Shown here: one piece after another, positions 24,501 to 34,409 of the stretch
Layout: every line of letters starts with the position of its first letter
How positions within the stretch are numbered: the stretch's first letter is position 1
Source of the DNA: Anaeramoeba flamelloides
Lineage: Eukaryota; Metamonada; Anaeramoebidae
Length of the DNA stretch: 64,000 nucleotides
Assembly (NCBI GenBank): GCA_027625915.1
Contig: JANTQA010000023.1
Location: 7,192,001-7,256,000, forward strand
Direction of reading: 5' to 3'
Program-made: the position numbers and the translations under genes
Notes under the pieces: generated by a model
The model's input: the letters and a program-made list of their open reading frames with translations, nothing else
Database searches by the model: none
Told to the model about the DNA's origin: nothing

Positions 24501-26368
24501 TATCCATTCACCTCGATTAATTTATAAAACTGAAGCAAAAATTGATCTCGCTAGATTAAAAAGTATACCGAAGAAAATATAAATTGATAGAAAAATTAGA
24601 TTTCTTAAATTTAAAAAAATTAAAAACAATACTAAATTTTCGAAAATTGGAAAATGAAAATATTAATTGGCACACTAAGGGATTAAAATTATTAGATTTA
24701 GAATTAAAAGTTTTTCGATTAACCAAATTGGAAAATTCACCTAGTTGGAAAGTTCAACAATATCTAAAAATTATAAAACAACAAAATTACAATTTCAAAC
24801 AACAAAAAATATTTAAACTGGAAAGCTTCAAAAACAATTCTAAAATTTCGAAATTTTACTAATTGTTTAAATAGGTACTCTTATGTAACAAGTAAAAATA
24901 AAAATAAAAATTGTGATTTATGTAAAGAAAAGTTAAATATTGATATCATTGAAGATTTCGATCATTTTTTATGGGACTGTCCGGCCTATAAAATAAATCG
25001 AAAAATCTGGATATCTGAATTTTTTGAAAAAAATAAAAAAATTAATAATATCAGAGATATTATTAATGAAAAAGAATTCATCATATATATTATCATTAGT
25101 AAGTGATAATAAAATTTGTGATTCTTTAACAAAATTTCTAAAAAAAAGTTTAGAAATTAGGGCACACAGGAGAAAAGCAATTTTCTCTCTTCAAAAATAA
25201 AAAAAAAAAAAACAAAAAAATCAATTTAAAAGATCAAAAAAAATTGCTTGGATGAATCGAGAGTAGTGAATTTTTTACTTTTTTTTTTTTCAGATCAATC
25301 GAAAATAAAGGTATTGAGGAATAGAAAATTAAAGTTCAAAATCAAAAACAAGAACAATCACAAAAAATAAATGTAAAAAAAAAAAAAAAAAAAAAAACAA
25401 ATTAGATTACCTTTTAAGAATTCTTCAAAATTAATTTGAGCAAAAGCAGCAGGTACCATACCAACGGCACTACAAATGGATGTTCTACCACCAGTTTCAA
25501 CATTCATAACATAAGAGGCAAGGAATTGGTTCTTTTTGGCAAATTTGTCCAATAAGGAGTCTGCTGTTGTAATTGCGATCATGTGTGGCCCAATTTTTTC
25601 AATACCTTGATCCTTGAGGATTTGTGTAAATGCTTCAAGGTTTCCTTTTGTTTCTGAAGTGGTCCCAGATTTTGAAATTGAGACAAGGATTGTGGTGTTT
25701 AAGTCAAGCTTTTTGATCAAGTGTGAAAAGGAATCTGGATCGGTATTTGATGTGAAGTGGATTTTCATTGGTAACCCTGACAAAGTATTGTAGTCAATCC
25801 CGTATTGAGATATGACGAGCATATAGGGGCCAAGGGAGGAACCACCGATTCCATTGAAAATAACGTCAGTGTATTTTTGTCCATTTGGCGCCCTCAGTTC
25901 CCCCTTCAGAATTGGGGTGATTTCTTCGACAATCTTTGCGTTATATTTTAAACTTATCGATAAACTTTTTCCTTCAACAAGTTCCTTTTCCATACGAAGG
26001 TTGTAGTGATCAACTGCACGGTTTTCGCTTTCTATTGAATTATAAGGAAAAAAGAATTTTTTGTTGTTTTTTTTGAGTTTTTTTTTGACGTTTTTTCCTC
26101 TTTTTTGTTTGCACAAGATTTTTTGTTTTTTTTTGTTTTTTTTTTTTTTAGACCAAGAAGAAACAAATTTACCCTGAGTAACTTCTGTTTTATTCACAAT
26201 TTCACCTTTTTCAATTTTTTGAACGGTATCTAATGCAAGGTTTACAAGATCAGAATGAGATGACAAAAGTTTTTCTTTGTTTTCCACCATTCCAGAATAA
26301 TCTAAGGTAAAATCCGTTTCATTACAATGAAAGAAGTAACCTTCTGAATAGTTTTTTAAAGGGTCCAT
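18511..26368 (-). CDS. GPI: Glucose-6-phosphate isomerase, cyanobacterial/plastid type
   Basis: Interconverts glucose-6-phosphate and fructose-6-phosphate in glycolysis. Exons 26368-26173, 26031-25411 and 19391-18511 join to 565 codons with matching phases (phase 1 at both introns) and an ordinary family length. Donors are GTAAAT and GTAATC; acceptors end TAG. Motifs: substrate-binding FNGIGGSSLGPY, sugar-phosphate loop SISKSGTTSETKGN, TGGRTSICSAVG, MESIGK, FGGVGT followed by QHAF, and DQPGVQAGK with the catalytic Lys. The FGGVGT-QHAFMQQ block and the C-terminus resemble the FGxxG-QHAxxQQ type of cyanobacteria, chlamydiae and plastids, not the animal/fungal WGEPGTNGQHAFYQ type. This isomerase type is known in some metamonads, where lateral transfer is the usual explanation. 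No N-terminal targeting peptide is seen (it begins MDPLKNYSEG), so it is probably cytosolic. The 6.0 kb second intron, packed with retroelement debris on the opposite strand, is unusual. Confidence 0.95.
19800..20102 (+). mobile_element. LINE reverse-transcriptase fragment (second, smaller copy)
   Basis: The plus-strand frame 19836-20099 reads FGDDLILIMK, then GRNPNHEKNK and ILYLGILFEKQAHLKF. It parallels YADDLILIMK, GMNPHNNKTK and IFYLGIWLEKNTHLEY of the longer LINE at 24100-24582. It thus covers reverse-transcriptase motifs C to E only. The catalytic YADD tyrosine-alanine pair is changed to FG. It is a dead, truncated relic of the same family, in the same intron and orientation. Confidence 0.8.
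20211..20562 (+). repeat. Repeat R3 copy with internal ~42-bp minisatellite
   Basis: Starts near CCGTTAGGTTT and ends near CTTCTCGAATTCGTAAAT. It shares CCTAGGCACTC and CACGGCTCTTGAC-type blocks with the other R3 copies. It also holds three to four tandem units of about 42 bp that repeat AAACCTAGAACAC followed by CACGAATAAA and AAAACTC. Confidence 0.7.
21922..22294. repeat. Inverted-repeat unit with ~64-bp arms
   Basis: The arm 21922-21986 is about 90 percent identical to the reverse complement of 22231-22294. Shared blocks are CAAGTGTAAAT, ATGTTGCAAA, ATAGAGTTTTTACAATTTTA and AGATAAATAAAGAGTT. The spacer is about 245 bases. It resembles a small foldback or MITE element. No coding content. 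Confidence 0.8.
22680..25213 (+). mobile_element. Degraded non-LTR retrotransposon (LINE)
   Basis: Order of parts: end of an apurinic-type endonuclease (GGDFNLNENK at about 22700; SDHN at about 22873), reverse transcriptase (NYRPISINQSLPRFF at about 23670; FGFKKYFGTR at about 23775; VVTIDIQKMF at about 23870; QGDPLSPILFAF at about 24013; YADDLILIMK at about 24103; FGMNPHNNKTK; YLGIWLEK), then a C-terminal zinc-like Cys-x2-Cys-x13-His-x4-Cys cluster (24912-24980) and an A-rich tail (25198-25213). This is the domain order of endonuclease-bearing LINEs. The frame changes several times, with open pieces at 22800-23153, 24100-24582 and 24584-24862, so the copy is dead. The 5' part of the endonuclease is not found. 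It lies antisense within isomerase intron 2. The clade within LINEs cannot be decided by eye. Confidence 0.9.
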
Positions 26369-27267
26369 TTTTAATGAATTTATGTTTTGCTTTGATAAAG
26401 AATTAAAGAAAAAAATGATTTTTGAAAACGAAAAGAGATTTTAAAATGATCTTGATGTTTGTAAGTTTTGTCTGAGTAGTTTTGTAATTAACTTTAAATA
26501 CTAATGAGATTTATTTTGTACGATTTCTTTTGAAAAATGGTGCCAAAATCTCTTTTTTGATCATTGTCAAGTGGGTTGTTTTTAGTAATTCTTTTTTAAG
26601 GGCTATCATAAATTTAGATCCAAAGGAATTGAAATACAATACACCAAAAGGTATAAAAAGATTTCAAAGAGGATTTCAATTAAAGTAAAATAAAAATATC
26701 ATATTTTTTAAATTTGAGGGCATTTAACGAAAACAATTTTTAATCGAAATGTTGAATTTTCTGAAGAATTCAATGAAAACCGATTCTTGATAAAAAAACT
26801 TTTCTTAATTTTTGAAAAAAAAATAGAAAATTTATAATCGATTTTTTTTTGATGTTGTGACTGGTTCTATCCAAATTATTATAAAGTATGATTGGAGTAC
26901 TTGAAGTAAACTATATGATGTTTGAAAATAAAATGGATAGAATTATTAATTTGAAAATTTTATTCATTATTTTTAACAACTTTAATAATAAAATTAATAT
27001 TATAATTATTTCAATTTGTGATTATTCAATTATTTTATCAAATATTTTTCAACATTTTTATCCTTATGAATATTTTTTTAACACTACAATCTACAAAATG
27101 GTATACTCATATCTCAAAATAAAAACAATAATTTCAAAAAAATTCAAATAAAAAGAGGAAGAAAGTGAAAAAATAAGATAATTATATTTATAACTTTGTG
27201 AATATATCACTCCGTTTCTCAATTTAAATTGTTTTCCTGTTTTCTTTTTTTTTTTTTTTTTTTTTCC
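26369..27267. other. Intergenic spacer, isomerase 5' to G-alpha 3'
   Basis: About 0.9 kb of AT-rich DNA upstream of the isomerase start, so it should hold its promoter. The plus-strand frame 26888-27151 is Ile/Asn/Phe-rich and looks like chance. A T run at about 27246-27265 (an A run on the minus strand) lies just after the G-alpha stop codon. Confidence 0.5.
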
Positions 27268-30200
27268 TTAGAGGAAACCAATTCCATCCATTTTTTTTTG
27301 TAATAAAGTATCGTTTACTGCCTGAAATACTTTTTTAATATTATCTGGGTCAATTGCTGATGTGAAATATGAATAAATTTGTTTCTCTTCATTACGATTT
27401 AAAGATAAAAATTGATTTTTTATAAAATTTTTCCCTTCATCAACATCATTCCCCCCCTTGTATTCGGGGAACAATTTATTTAAAGGCGATACTTTGATTT
27501 TTTCTTCAAAAAGATCGAATTTGTTAAAAAATACAATTAGTGAATTCTTCATAAACCATCTTGAATTGCAAATATCTGAAAAAAGCATTAATGATTCTGT
27601 CATTCGGTTTGTTGTTGCTTCCTCGGCTAGCATTTGATCATATGCACTTAAAGAGGCTACGTACATTATAGATGTTACATCTTCAAAGCAATGAATCCAT
27701 TTTTTTCTTTCATTTCTTTGTCCGCCAACATCAATAAGGCTGTATATATTCATAAAATTAGATAGATGAAATGTGTGTATATTAGATAGATAGGTATGTG
27801 AATATTATGTAAATTTAGTAAAATAAAAATTTGTATTTAGGTGATAAAAATATTAAGTTTTAAAATTTCTAAATAAAAATTTAGGAATTAGGGAAGTGCC
27901 GTAGAGTGCCAAGGTTTTCTTGAGGTTTAAAAGAATAGAGAAAAATTATAGCTTTTACTCAATTCTTTTAAATTAAAGAAAACCTAACGGCAAACAAGAG
28001 GAATTAAAAACTCCCCCCTGAAACAATAAAAAAAAAAAATTAAGTTTTTTTTACAAATACAATGTGCTTAAATAAAAAGAACACCCAAAACTATCCCATG
28101 ATATTAAAAAAATAAAACTCTAAAATATTGCTTTTAAATTAGGTGTTATTGATAATTTTTAATTTGAAAATTATATTTTAAATTCTCAAATATGTATTTG
28201 ATTTGAAATAAGTTGCCTTATAATTTATTAACATAAAAATAAAAACTATATATTTACTATTAATTTTATTAATGTATTGAAAAAACAATTTTACCTCATT
28301 TTTTATTTAAATAATTATCTAGTGATAATTTTTTTATTTTCACTCATTCACCTAAAAAATTCGATCGATTATTGAAACATTTTTAGTGTTTATATTGAAA
28401 TATTAAACAATAAACAATACAATTATTTACAAAAATACATAAAAAATTTATTTTTATCTAATCATCCCCTAATTATTTAAATAGAATCTTAATTTTGGTA
28501 AAGAAAGTGCTTTGATTACTTTAGAATAATTTTAAACCTATAAAAGCATTATCTATTGATCTTATTTTATCAATTAATATTTCAAAAATGTTGTAAAAAA
28601 AAAAAGTGCAATAACTTTTGAGAAATACTACAAATTTATAAAAACAAAACAATTAAAAGGTTTATAAATGTTCGAATTTCCCTTATTCGCTTAATGTATC
28701 AATCAATATACCGTCTTTTCTTCTTTTTTAATTTAAGAAAAGTAAAAAAAAGAAAAAAAATAAAGACTGTAAAGTAATTTTAAAAAAATAATGTTTCAAA
28801 ATTTTCAAAAATGTAGCACAAACAATTTAATTCACTCTCTAGTAATTTAAGTAACAAATTTTCAAAATTTGTGTGACTTGCTTTTTTTGGAAAAGATCTG
28901 TATAAAATATTATTATTAAGTATTAAATCTATGGGGTTACAGAAAACTAAATTAAAAATGATGAATCCATAATATTACATAAATCAAGAAAATTATGAAA
29001 TTCAAAAGCTGGTTTTGTAAAATTATTGGTTTTATAAAGTCGTCAAAGTTATATAAATCCTTATTTGTTTTCAAAATGATTCATAATTTTGGTATTAAAA
29101 TAACAATTATAAATTGATAAGATTCAAATTTAAATCAAAATATGAAAATTGCCAATAGGAATTGGTTTGGAAATGGTAATAAAAATTAAGAATTAGAAAT
29201 GATAAATTATTTACCAGTATTTTTGTTCTGAATAAGTGAAATTTGTTTCTGTGATACCTGTTGTCGTTACTCGCAAATTTAAAAGATCTTCGACGCTTGG
29301 TTTGTAATTTTCCTTTCCAATTGTTTTGACTTTACTTAAAAAACTATTTTTGGAAAAAGTTAGAATATAAAATAGAAAAAAAGAAAAAGATTCAATTTTT
29401 TTAATAAATATCAAAAATGCCTTAAATTTGGTTAGAAATTCAAATAGGATTAAAGATTTTCAGATTTTTTTTTTTTTGAGATTTCGTCTGAGTTTAAGTT
29501 ATTTATCAAGTTCACATATTTCCAATCAAAAAAGTATTGTACGTTTTTTATTATTTTTATACAAAAGAGGTGATTCTACAAAATTACTTTGAATTTGCCG
29601 TTAGGTTTTTTTTTTATTTCACATAATACAAAAATCAGTGTTATCTTTTCCGAATAAATAGAAAACTCAAAAACACCTAACGAAAATCAATAGATTTTCC
29701 AAATAAAATAGAAAACCTCAAAAAAACTAGAACACTTAACAGATAAAACAGAAAACCTCAAGAAAAGTTAGGCACTCTACGGCACTTGACGATACTCTAC
29801 GTTATTTCTGAAATTCTAAATTTATTTAGAGTCTTTTTTATTCTACTATAATGTAGGGAAGATTATAACTCATGTGATAGCTTTTCTTTAAAAAAAATGA
29901 AAAGAAAAAAATTTAATTTTTAAACAAAGGCAAGAAAAAGACAAAAGAAATAAAAAAGAGCAAATATATTATAAAAAAAAGTAAAAACTTGATTGAAAAG
30001 TTTTTTTGTTGGATACAAAATGTTGAATAGGTTGATGGTTGTTTCCTTTTATGTCCAAAATTTATAGATCACCTCCATAATTTATTTTAATAAAGAAAGG
30101 GGTCTAAATATTTGACCAACTTTAGATCAAATGTAATATGTTACTTAATTAAGTTAAAAAGCATTGTACTTATTATTGATACAAAATGCTTTCAAATTGG

Positions 30201-33200
30201 ATAGTTAAGATTTCTTTGGATATTTGTGAAATGAAGATGTTGGAGTTAATAGTTGTGTTGTTAACAAATCCTCATTTTTTGAGATCAAATTTTTTAATTG
30301 ATCAAGATTTTTCGCATTATAATTATTAAGAAATCATAAATAAATAAATAAAATAGATCGAGGGTCAAATGCTTTATGGGTTTGTCTCCATTTTGGAAAA
30401 ATTTATTTAAATTTTTTGTTTTCCATTTTACAAATTTTGAGCTTCAAATTAGAGACGGCGATGGTTTGAGTGCATTGAAAACTTTTAACCCATAACTCAA
30501 ATTTAACGACTGATTTTTGTTTTTTTTTTTTTTTGGCTCGTTTATTTTAAACTATGAATCCAGGTACAGTTACATTTTTCAGATTTTAACCAACTTTTAA
30601 TGTTGGATCTTAAACTAGTGCAAATTGAGATACAATATTAATTGGTTTCGTTATTCAGTATTTGATAATCTGAGCAAATTTTACTCTAATTAAATGGTTT
30701 TTTTGTTTAAAATCCGAAATGAAATTAATGAAGACATTTATAAAAAGTGAGAAACAAAAGTTTTAAAATATAATACTTGATCTACTCTTTTGAAAACCTT
30801 GAGATGTTATTTTTTTAATGGTACTAATCTTTTTTTTTTTCTGGTTTTTATCAAATATTTGTAATTTTAATCAATTAATATCATGTATAATTCAGAGTTA
30901 CAATTGCTTTTTAAAGGTTGCCAACTCTTGATTATACATAGTTATAAACCTATTTGGTTGTTTCTTTTTGATATTTAGATACCAAAACTTTAGTCAAAAG
31001 TTAAACTTAAGTAAAATGTTCAAAGTAAAAACTTTTGGCAATTTGAATTAAACTAAATAAATAATCTTAATTTTATTTTTTATTTTATTGTGGCCGTGAT
31101 TGAATCGTTGATATTGCCCTTCTATGAAAGCAGTTTTTTAAAAACTTAGTCGTTTGTAAATAATCTTAATTTTAGATATAGTCCCTAAATACTCGAAAAA
31201 TATTATCCATGCAAAATTATTGTTCAATAATTTTTGGATCATTGGCATTATTTTCTTTTTATATTTTTTTTTATGATTTATAACTTTTCTCCGTCTTTAA
31301 GAAATTAAAGTGGAAGCTTTTTCAATCATTAATTATACTTTTTGTTTTAATACTGATTTGAAAATCCAGGATCTAAATCATTCTGTTAAGGCCTACAATC
31401 CCTGAAATTGAAAAATAAAGTAAAAAAAAATGATTATTATAATAGCAGACATACTTTAAATACGATTTTCAGAAATTACTTATTGTTTTTAAAGGTTTTT
31501 GAATAATCATTCTCATTTTTGAAAAGTTCAAAATTTAACATATTTTGTAATTATTTGAAAAAAAAATTATTCTATTATAAAAAGAAAGAAATATAATTGT
31601 TTCTGAAGTAAGTATATGAATAAAAATATTCTTTAAAAATAAAAGAACAGTTATTTGAAATTACTTGCTATAAGAAAAAAAAAATACTTATATTCAAACA
31701 ATATACAATGATTATTTTAAACTTGAAAAAAATATAAATTTTCTTTATTCAAGGAACAGATTTCTTAAAAAATTTTTCATTTAGTTTATTGATCAAAAAA
31801 AATCTGAGAAAAATAACCAAAAACTCCATTTAAAAATGGTCACAAAATCTTTTTTTAAAACCTTTATAATTCAATTTCTAACAATAAAGAAATACTTTTT
31901 AATTTGATTATTTCCCGAGATAATAATTAATAGCACACCTCATAATTATTTCGGTGAATCAATAATAACCCAAAATTAAAAGTATAAATAAAATTTAATA
32001 TTATTTCTCAATTTTTTTTAATGAGAAAATAAAACTAATTCCAATCAATAATTATAATAATAATATATAGATAGATAGATAGATATTAGCTATTATCAAA
32101 ATAATTATTTTAATAATAACAGTTCATTATTTATACTCTGAATATTTGAAAAAGAATATTACTTATTCTTTAAAATTTCAGAAATTTAATAAATATTTGA
32201 AAATAAAATAAAATATCAATTTTTTCTAGATCTTTAATTATTATAGAAATAGTTTTTTTGGATTTATTGTTAAGCTGTTGTGTTTAAAAATACTTAATCT
32301 GTTAAAGGGTGCATTTTGAAGTGAATAAAGTTGTAACTTCCAATTCTAAGAATTAATAAACACAGTCATTAGAAGTATTTCAAAATTAATTTCATTTTCT
32401 AAAAGTATTTTGTTTATTTTATTTGTATTTTTAATATCAGGATTCGATTTTCAATCTTGTTTGCTGATAAAAACTTTCAGAAATTACTAAAAGTAAGATT
32501 GCAAAAAAGTAAAAAATGCCTTGAATATTTTTCTTTTTTTGTTATACTATTATTTTCCAATTAAAAAAATGAAAATTTTTAGTTCACTTTCCAAAATTAT
32601 TTTCTAGTTTATAAGTTGAAAGAAAACCCAAAGATCTTTCCAACATCGTTTCGAAATGATATTTTGAGACAATAAATTAAACTTCCTTTGATAACTCAAA
32701 GATAAAATTTTTACTCTGCTAATTTGATTTTATCAGTTATAATTAATATTCATTTTGGAAATAGAAATAAAAATTTTGTTTTATTAATTGGAAAATAATG
32801 TTAAAATCCAAAAATCCAAAACTAAAAATGATCAGATCTTTTGACTGAAAATTTAATAGGGAAAAATGAATTCTTTTAAATTGAAAATTCATTTATCTAA
32901 AGTGTAAAGAAAAATGAATTCTTTGATCAAGTTAAATGAATCTCTGTGAAAATAAGTGGTCTCTTACCATTGGGGAAAAAAACAATAAATAAGAGGTCTA
33001 ATCGCTTAAAGAATAAGACTATTAACCAAAAAAAAACGTTTTGTTTGCATTGTTAATGAGATTCTCATTCAAGTGTTTTTTGTAAACCGAAATTGAATTT
33101 GTCACTTCCACAAAATCAATGTTTTAATCCGAATTAAAATTGAAAAAATATGAATTTAAAATAGAAGAAGGTTTTTTCGAGAGAAAAATCCAAAGTTGAT

Positions 33201-33969
33201 CACTTACTAAAAGCATGAATCAATCAATTGGAACTGAGCTCTTTTTTCAAAAGCCGTTTGTATCGAAGAATCTTTCCAAATTGAATCAATTTTCTCACAA
33301 ATTTCCAAGTTTAAGGCCATTGTTCGTGGAAGATCATTGATTTCTTCTGTGTATTTTTCGTTGTCTGAATTTGAATACTCCAATCCCAATTCGTTTTTAA
33401 TTTCAATAAGTGTTTGGATGGATTCGAGAACATTTGAGTAAATGAAGTTTTTTTGTTTGAGTAATTCTTTTTTTGACCAGCCTTTCGTGTACAAGTTTTT
33501 GCATTGTTTTACAAATGTTGATTTACCTGACTCTCCAGCCCCTATTTTGTTAAGATATTTTTTATTAAAATTTAACAGTTTAAAAAAAAAAAAAGAAACA
33601 AGTGGAAATTATGGAATAAATATTTTTTTTAACAAAAAATCTGAGAAATTCAAAAAGTTAGTGCTCTGGCAATCTTGACACAGGGTTGTTGAACCAAAAT
33701 ACAAAAATTGTAAAAGTCGAAAATAATTTCCAAAAACTGGATAAATTTTTTTCATGTTTACAAATCAATGTAATGAAATTAAGTGAACAATTAGATCTTA
33801 AAATTTGTTGTTTTTTTTTTTAAAAATGGAAAATTTGGAGAAAATTGTTACCAACTAAAAGTAGCCTAATGGTTTGTTCTTGTTTATTTTGCATATAGTA
33901 TCCATCTGTATCAATTTTTTTACTTTTTATTTGTTCTGGATCGCTTGTTGAATTTATACAACCACACAT
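27268..33969 (-). CDS. Heterotrimeric G protein alpha subunit
   Basis: GTP-binding signal transducer acting with receptors or other exchange factors at the plasma membrane. Exons 33969-33852, 33541-33208, 29343-29215 and 27739-27268 join with phases 1, 2, 2 to 350 aa, the normal size. Motifs: P-loop GAGESGKST (40-48), helical domain (about 60-150, with FIYSNVLESIQ and WKDSSIQTAF), switch I RVTTTGITET with catalytic Arg175 and Mg-binding Thr178, switch II DVGGQRNERKKWIHCFEDV with catalytic Gln201, guanine-specificity NKFD (266-269) and TSAI near the end. The C-terminus is GIGFL, unlike the animal Gs, Gi or Gq tails. The N-terminus MCGCINST has Cys at 2 and 4 but no Gly2, so palmitoylation is possible but not myristoylation. 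Introns are 310, 3864 and 1475 nt with GTAA donors. The two large ones carry R3 and R4 repeats. Confidence 0.95.
27740..29214 (-). other. Intron 3 of the G-alpha gene (1.48 kb)
   Basis: Donor GTAAAT, acceptor ACAG, phase 2. The exons rebuild QKYC-LIDVGGQR. It contains an R3 repeat at 27868-28029 in the minus orientation. The remainder (28030-29214) is AT-rich with nothing recognised. Confidence 0.85.
27868..28029 (-). repeat. Repeat R3 copy in G-alpha intron 3
   Basis: The reverse complement reads ATTGTTTCAGGGGGGAG, TTTTTAATTCCTCTTGTT, GCCGTTAGGTTTTC, then GGCACTCTACGGCACTTCCC and TAATTCCTAAATTTTTAT. These are the same blocks in the same order as copies at 45009-45258 and 46942-47190. It is the shortest copy with both ends. 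Confidence 0.85.
29595..29831 (+). repeat. Repeat R3 copy in G-alpha intron 2
   Basis: Begins TGCCGTTAGGTTTTT and ends AAATTCTAAATTTATTTAGAG. The core has GGCACTCTACGGCACTTGAC. The middle has AATAAAATAGAAAACCTC-type units like the minisatellite in the 20211-20562 copy. Confidence 0.8.
31380..32965 (+). repeat. Dispersed repeat R4, copy 1
   Basis: Matches 39430-40610 block by block: AGCAGACATACTTT, CTCATTTTTGAAAAGTTCAA, CACAAAATCTTTTTTT, AAAGAAATACTTTTTAATT, AATAATTAATA, ACTCTGAATATTTGAAAAAG, ATTACTAAAAGTAAGATT, GATCAGATCTTTTGACTG. About 270 bases at roughly 32540-32810 are absent from the other copies and look like a later insertion. It is non-coding as it stands. Confidence 0.7.
32067..32085 (+). 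repeat. GATA microsatellite
   Basis: Four to five perfect TAGA/GATA units inside R4 copy 1. Confidence 0.9.
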
Positions 33970-34409
33970 TTCAAAAAAGAAGAAAATTTATAAAACAAAT
34001 AATTGTCAAAAAATGAAAAGAGAACTTTCGAATTAAAAACCTGTTTTCAATTTGAATATTTTATATAATCTTGCAATGATGAGTTTTTTGATGATTTTGA
34101 TTCTTTTTGAACAATTTGTTTTTTCTCTCAAAATTTTTAATTTGTAAAAAACTAAATTCCAAAAGACATTAAAGAAAGGAAAACACCAAAAAATCAAAAA
34201 GAAAGCCAATTTTGAAGAACAAAAATTCAAAAATAAGCATTTAGGCAAACCTTTAAATCTTTCGAATTTTACAAAAAGTTAAAAACCAAACACTAAACCC
34301 TCAATACTTGAGAAATTAACCCGAGTTGTTCGCTTTTGATTTACAACAGTTTTTTAGGTTAGGATAATTTTTCTATAATTTATTACCCAAGTAATTATTA
34401 TTTTGTACG

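Larger units (their letters stand above)
19392..25410 (-). other. Intron 2 of the isomerase gene (6.02 kb) carrying mobile-element debris
   Basis: Bounded by donor GTAATC (25410) and acceptor TAG (19392), phase 1. The flanking exons read straight through from EEFLKG to QSVMDKM. Inside, from the right: a degraded LINE (about 22680-25213, plus strand, antisense to the gene), an inverted-repeat unit (21922-22294), a repeat R3 copy with a minisatellite (20211-20562) and a second reverse-transcriptase fragment (about 19800-20102). The frames at 20786-21004 and 22385-22579 are unassigned. Confidence 0.85.
29344..33207 (-). other. Intron 2 of the G-alpha gene (3.86 kb)
   Basis: Donor GTAAGT, acceptor ATAG, phase 2. 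The exons rebuild QLIDSCFY-FLSKVKTIGKENY. It holds an R3 copy (29595-29831), a large R4 copy (about 31380-32965) and a GATA microsatellite (32067-32085). The part 29840-31380 shows no gene or repeat I can name. Confidence 0.85.

Noticed and set aside
22680-25213. LTR retrotransposon or virus-derived reverse transcriptase
   Set aside because: No long terminal repeats, protease or integrase; an endonuclease before the reverse transcriptase, a CCHC cluster after it and an A tail point to a LINE.
26888-27151. Plus-strand 87-codon frame upstream of the isomerase
   Set aside because: Ile/Asn/Phe-rich composition equals translated background; no motif.
32041-32090. CRISPR-like array at the GATA repeat
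   Set aside because: It is a simple microsatellite without spacers, in a eukaryotic intron.
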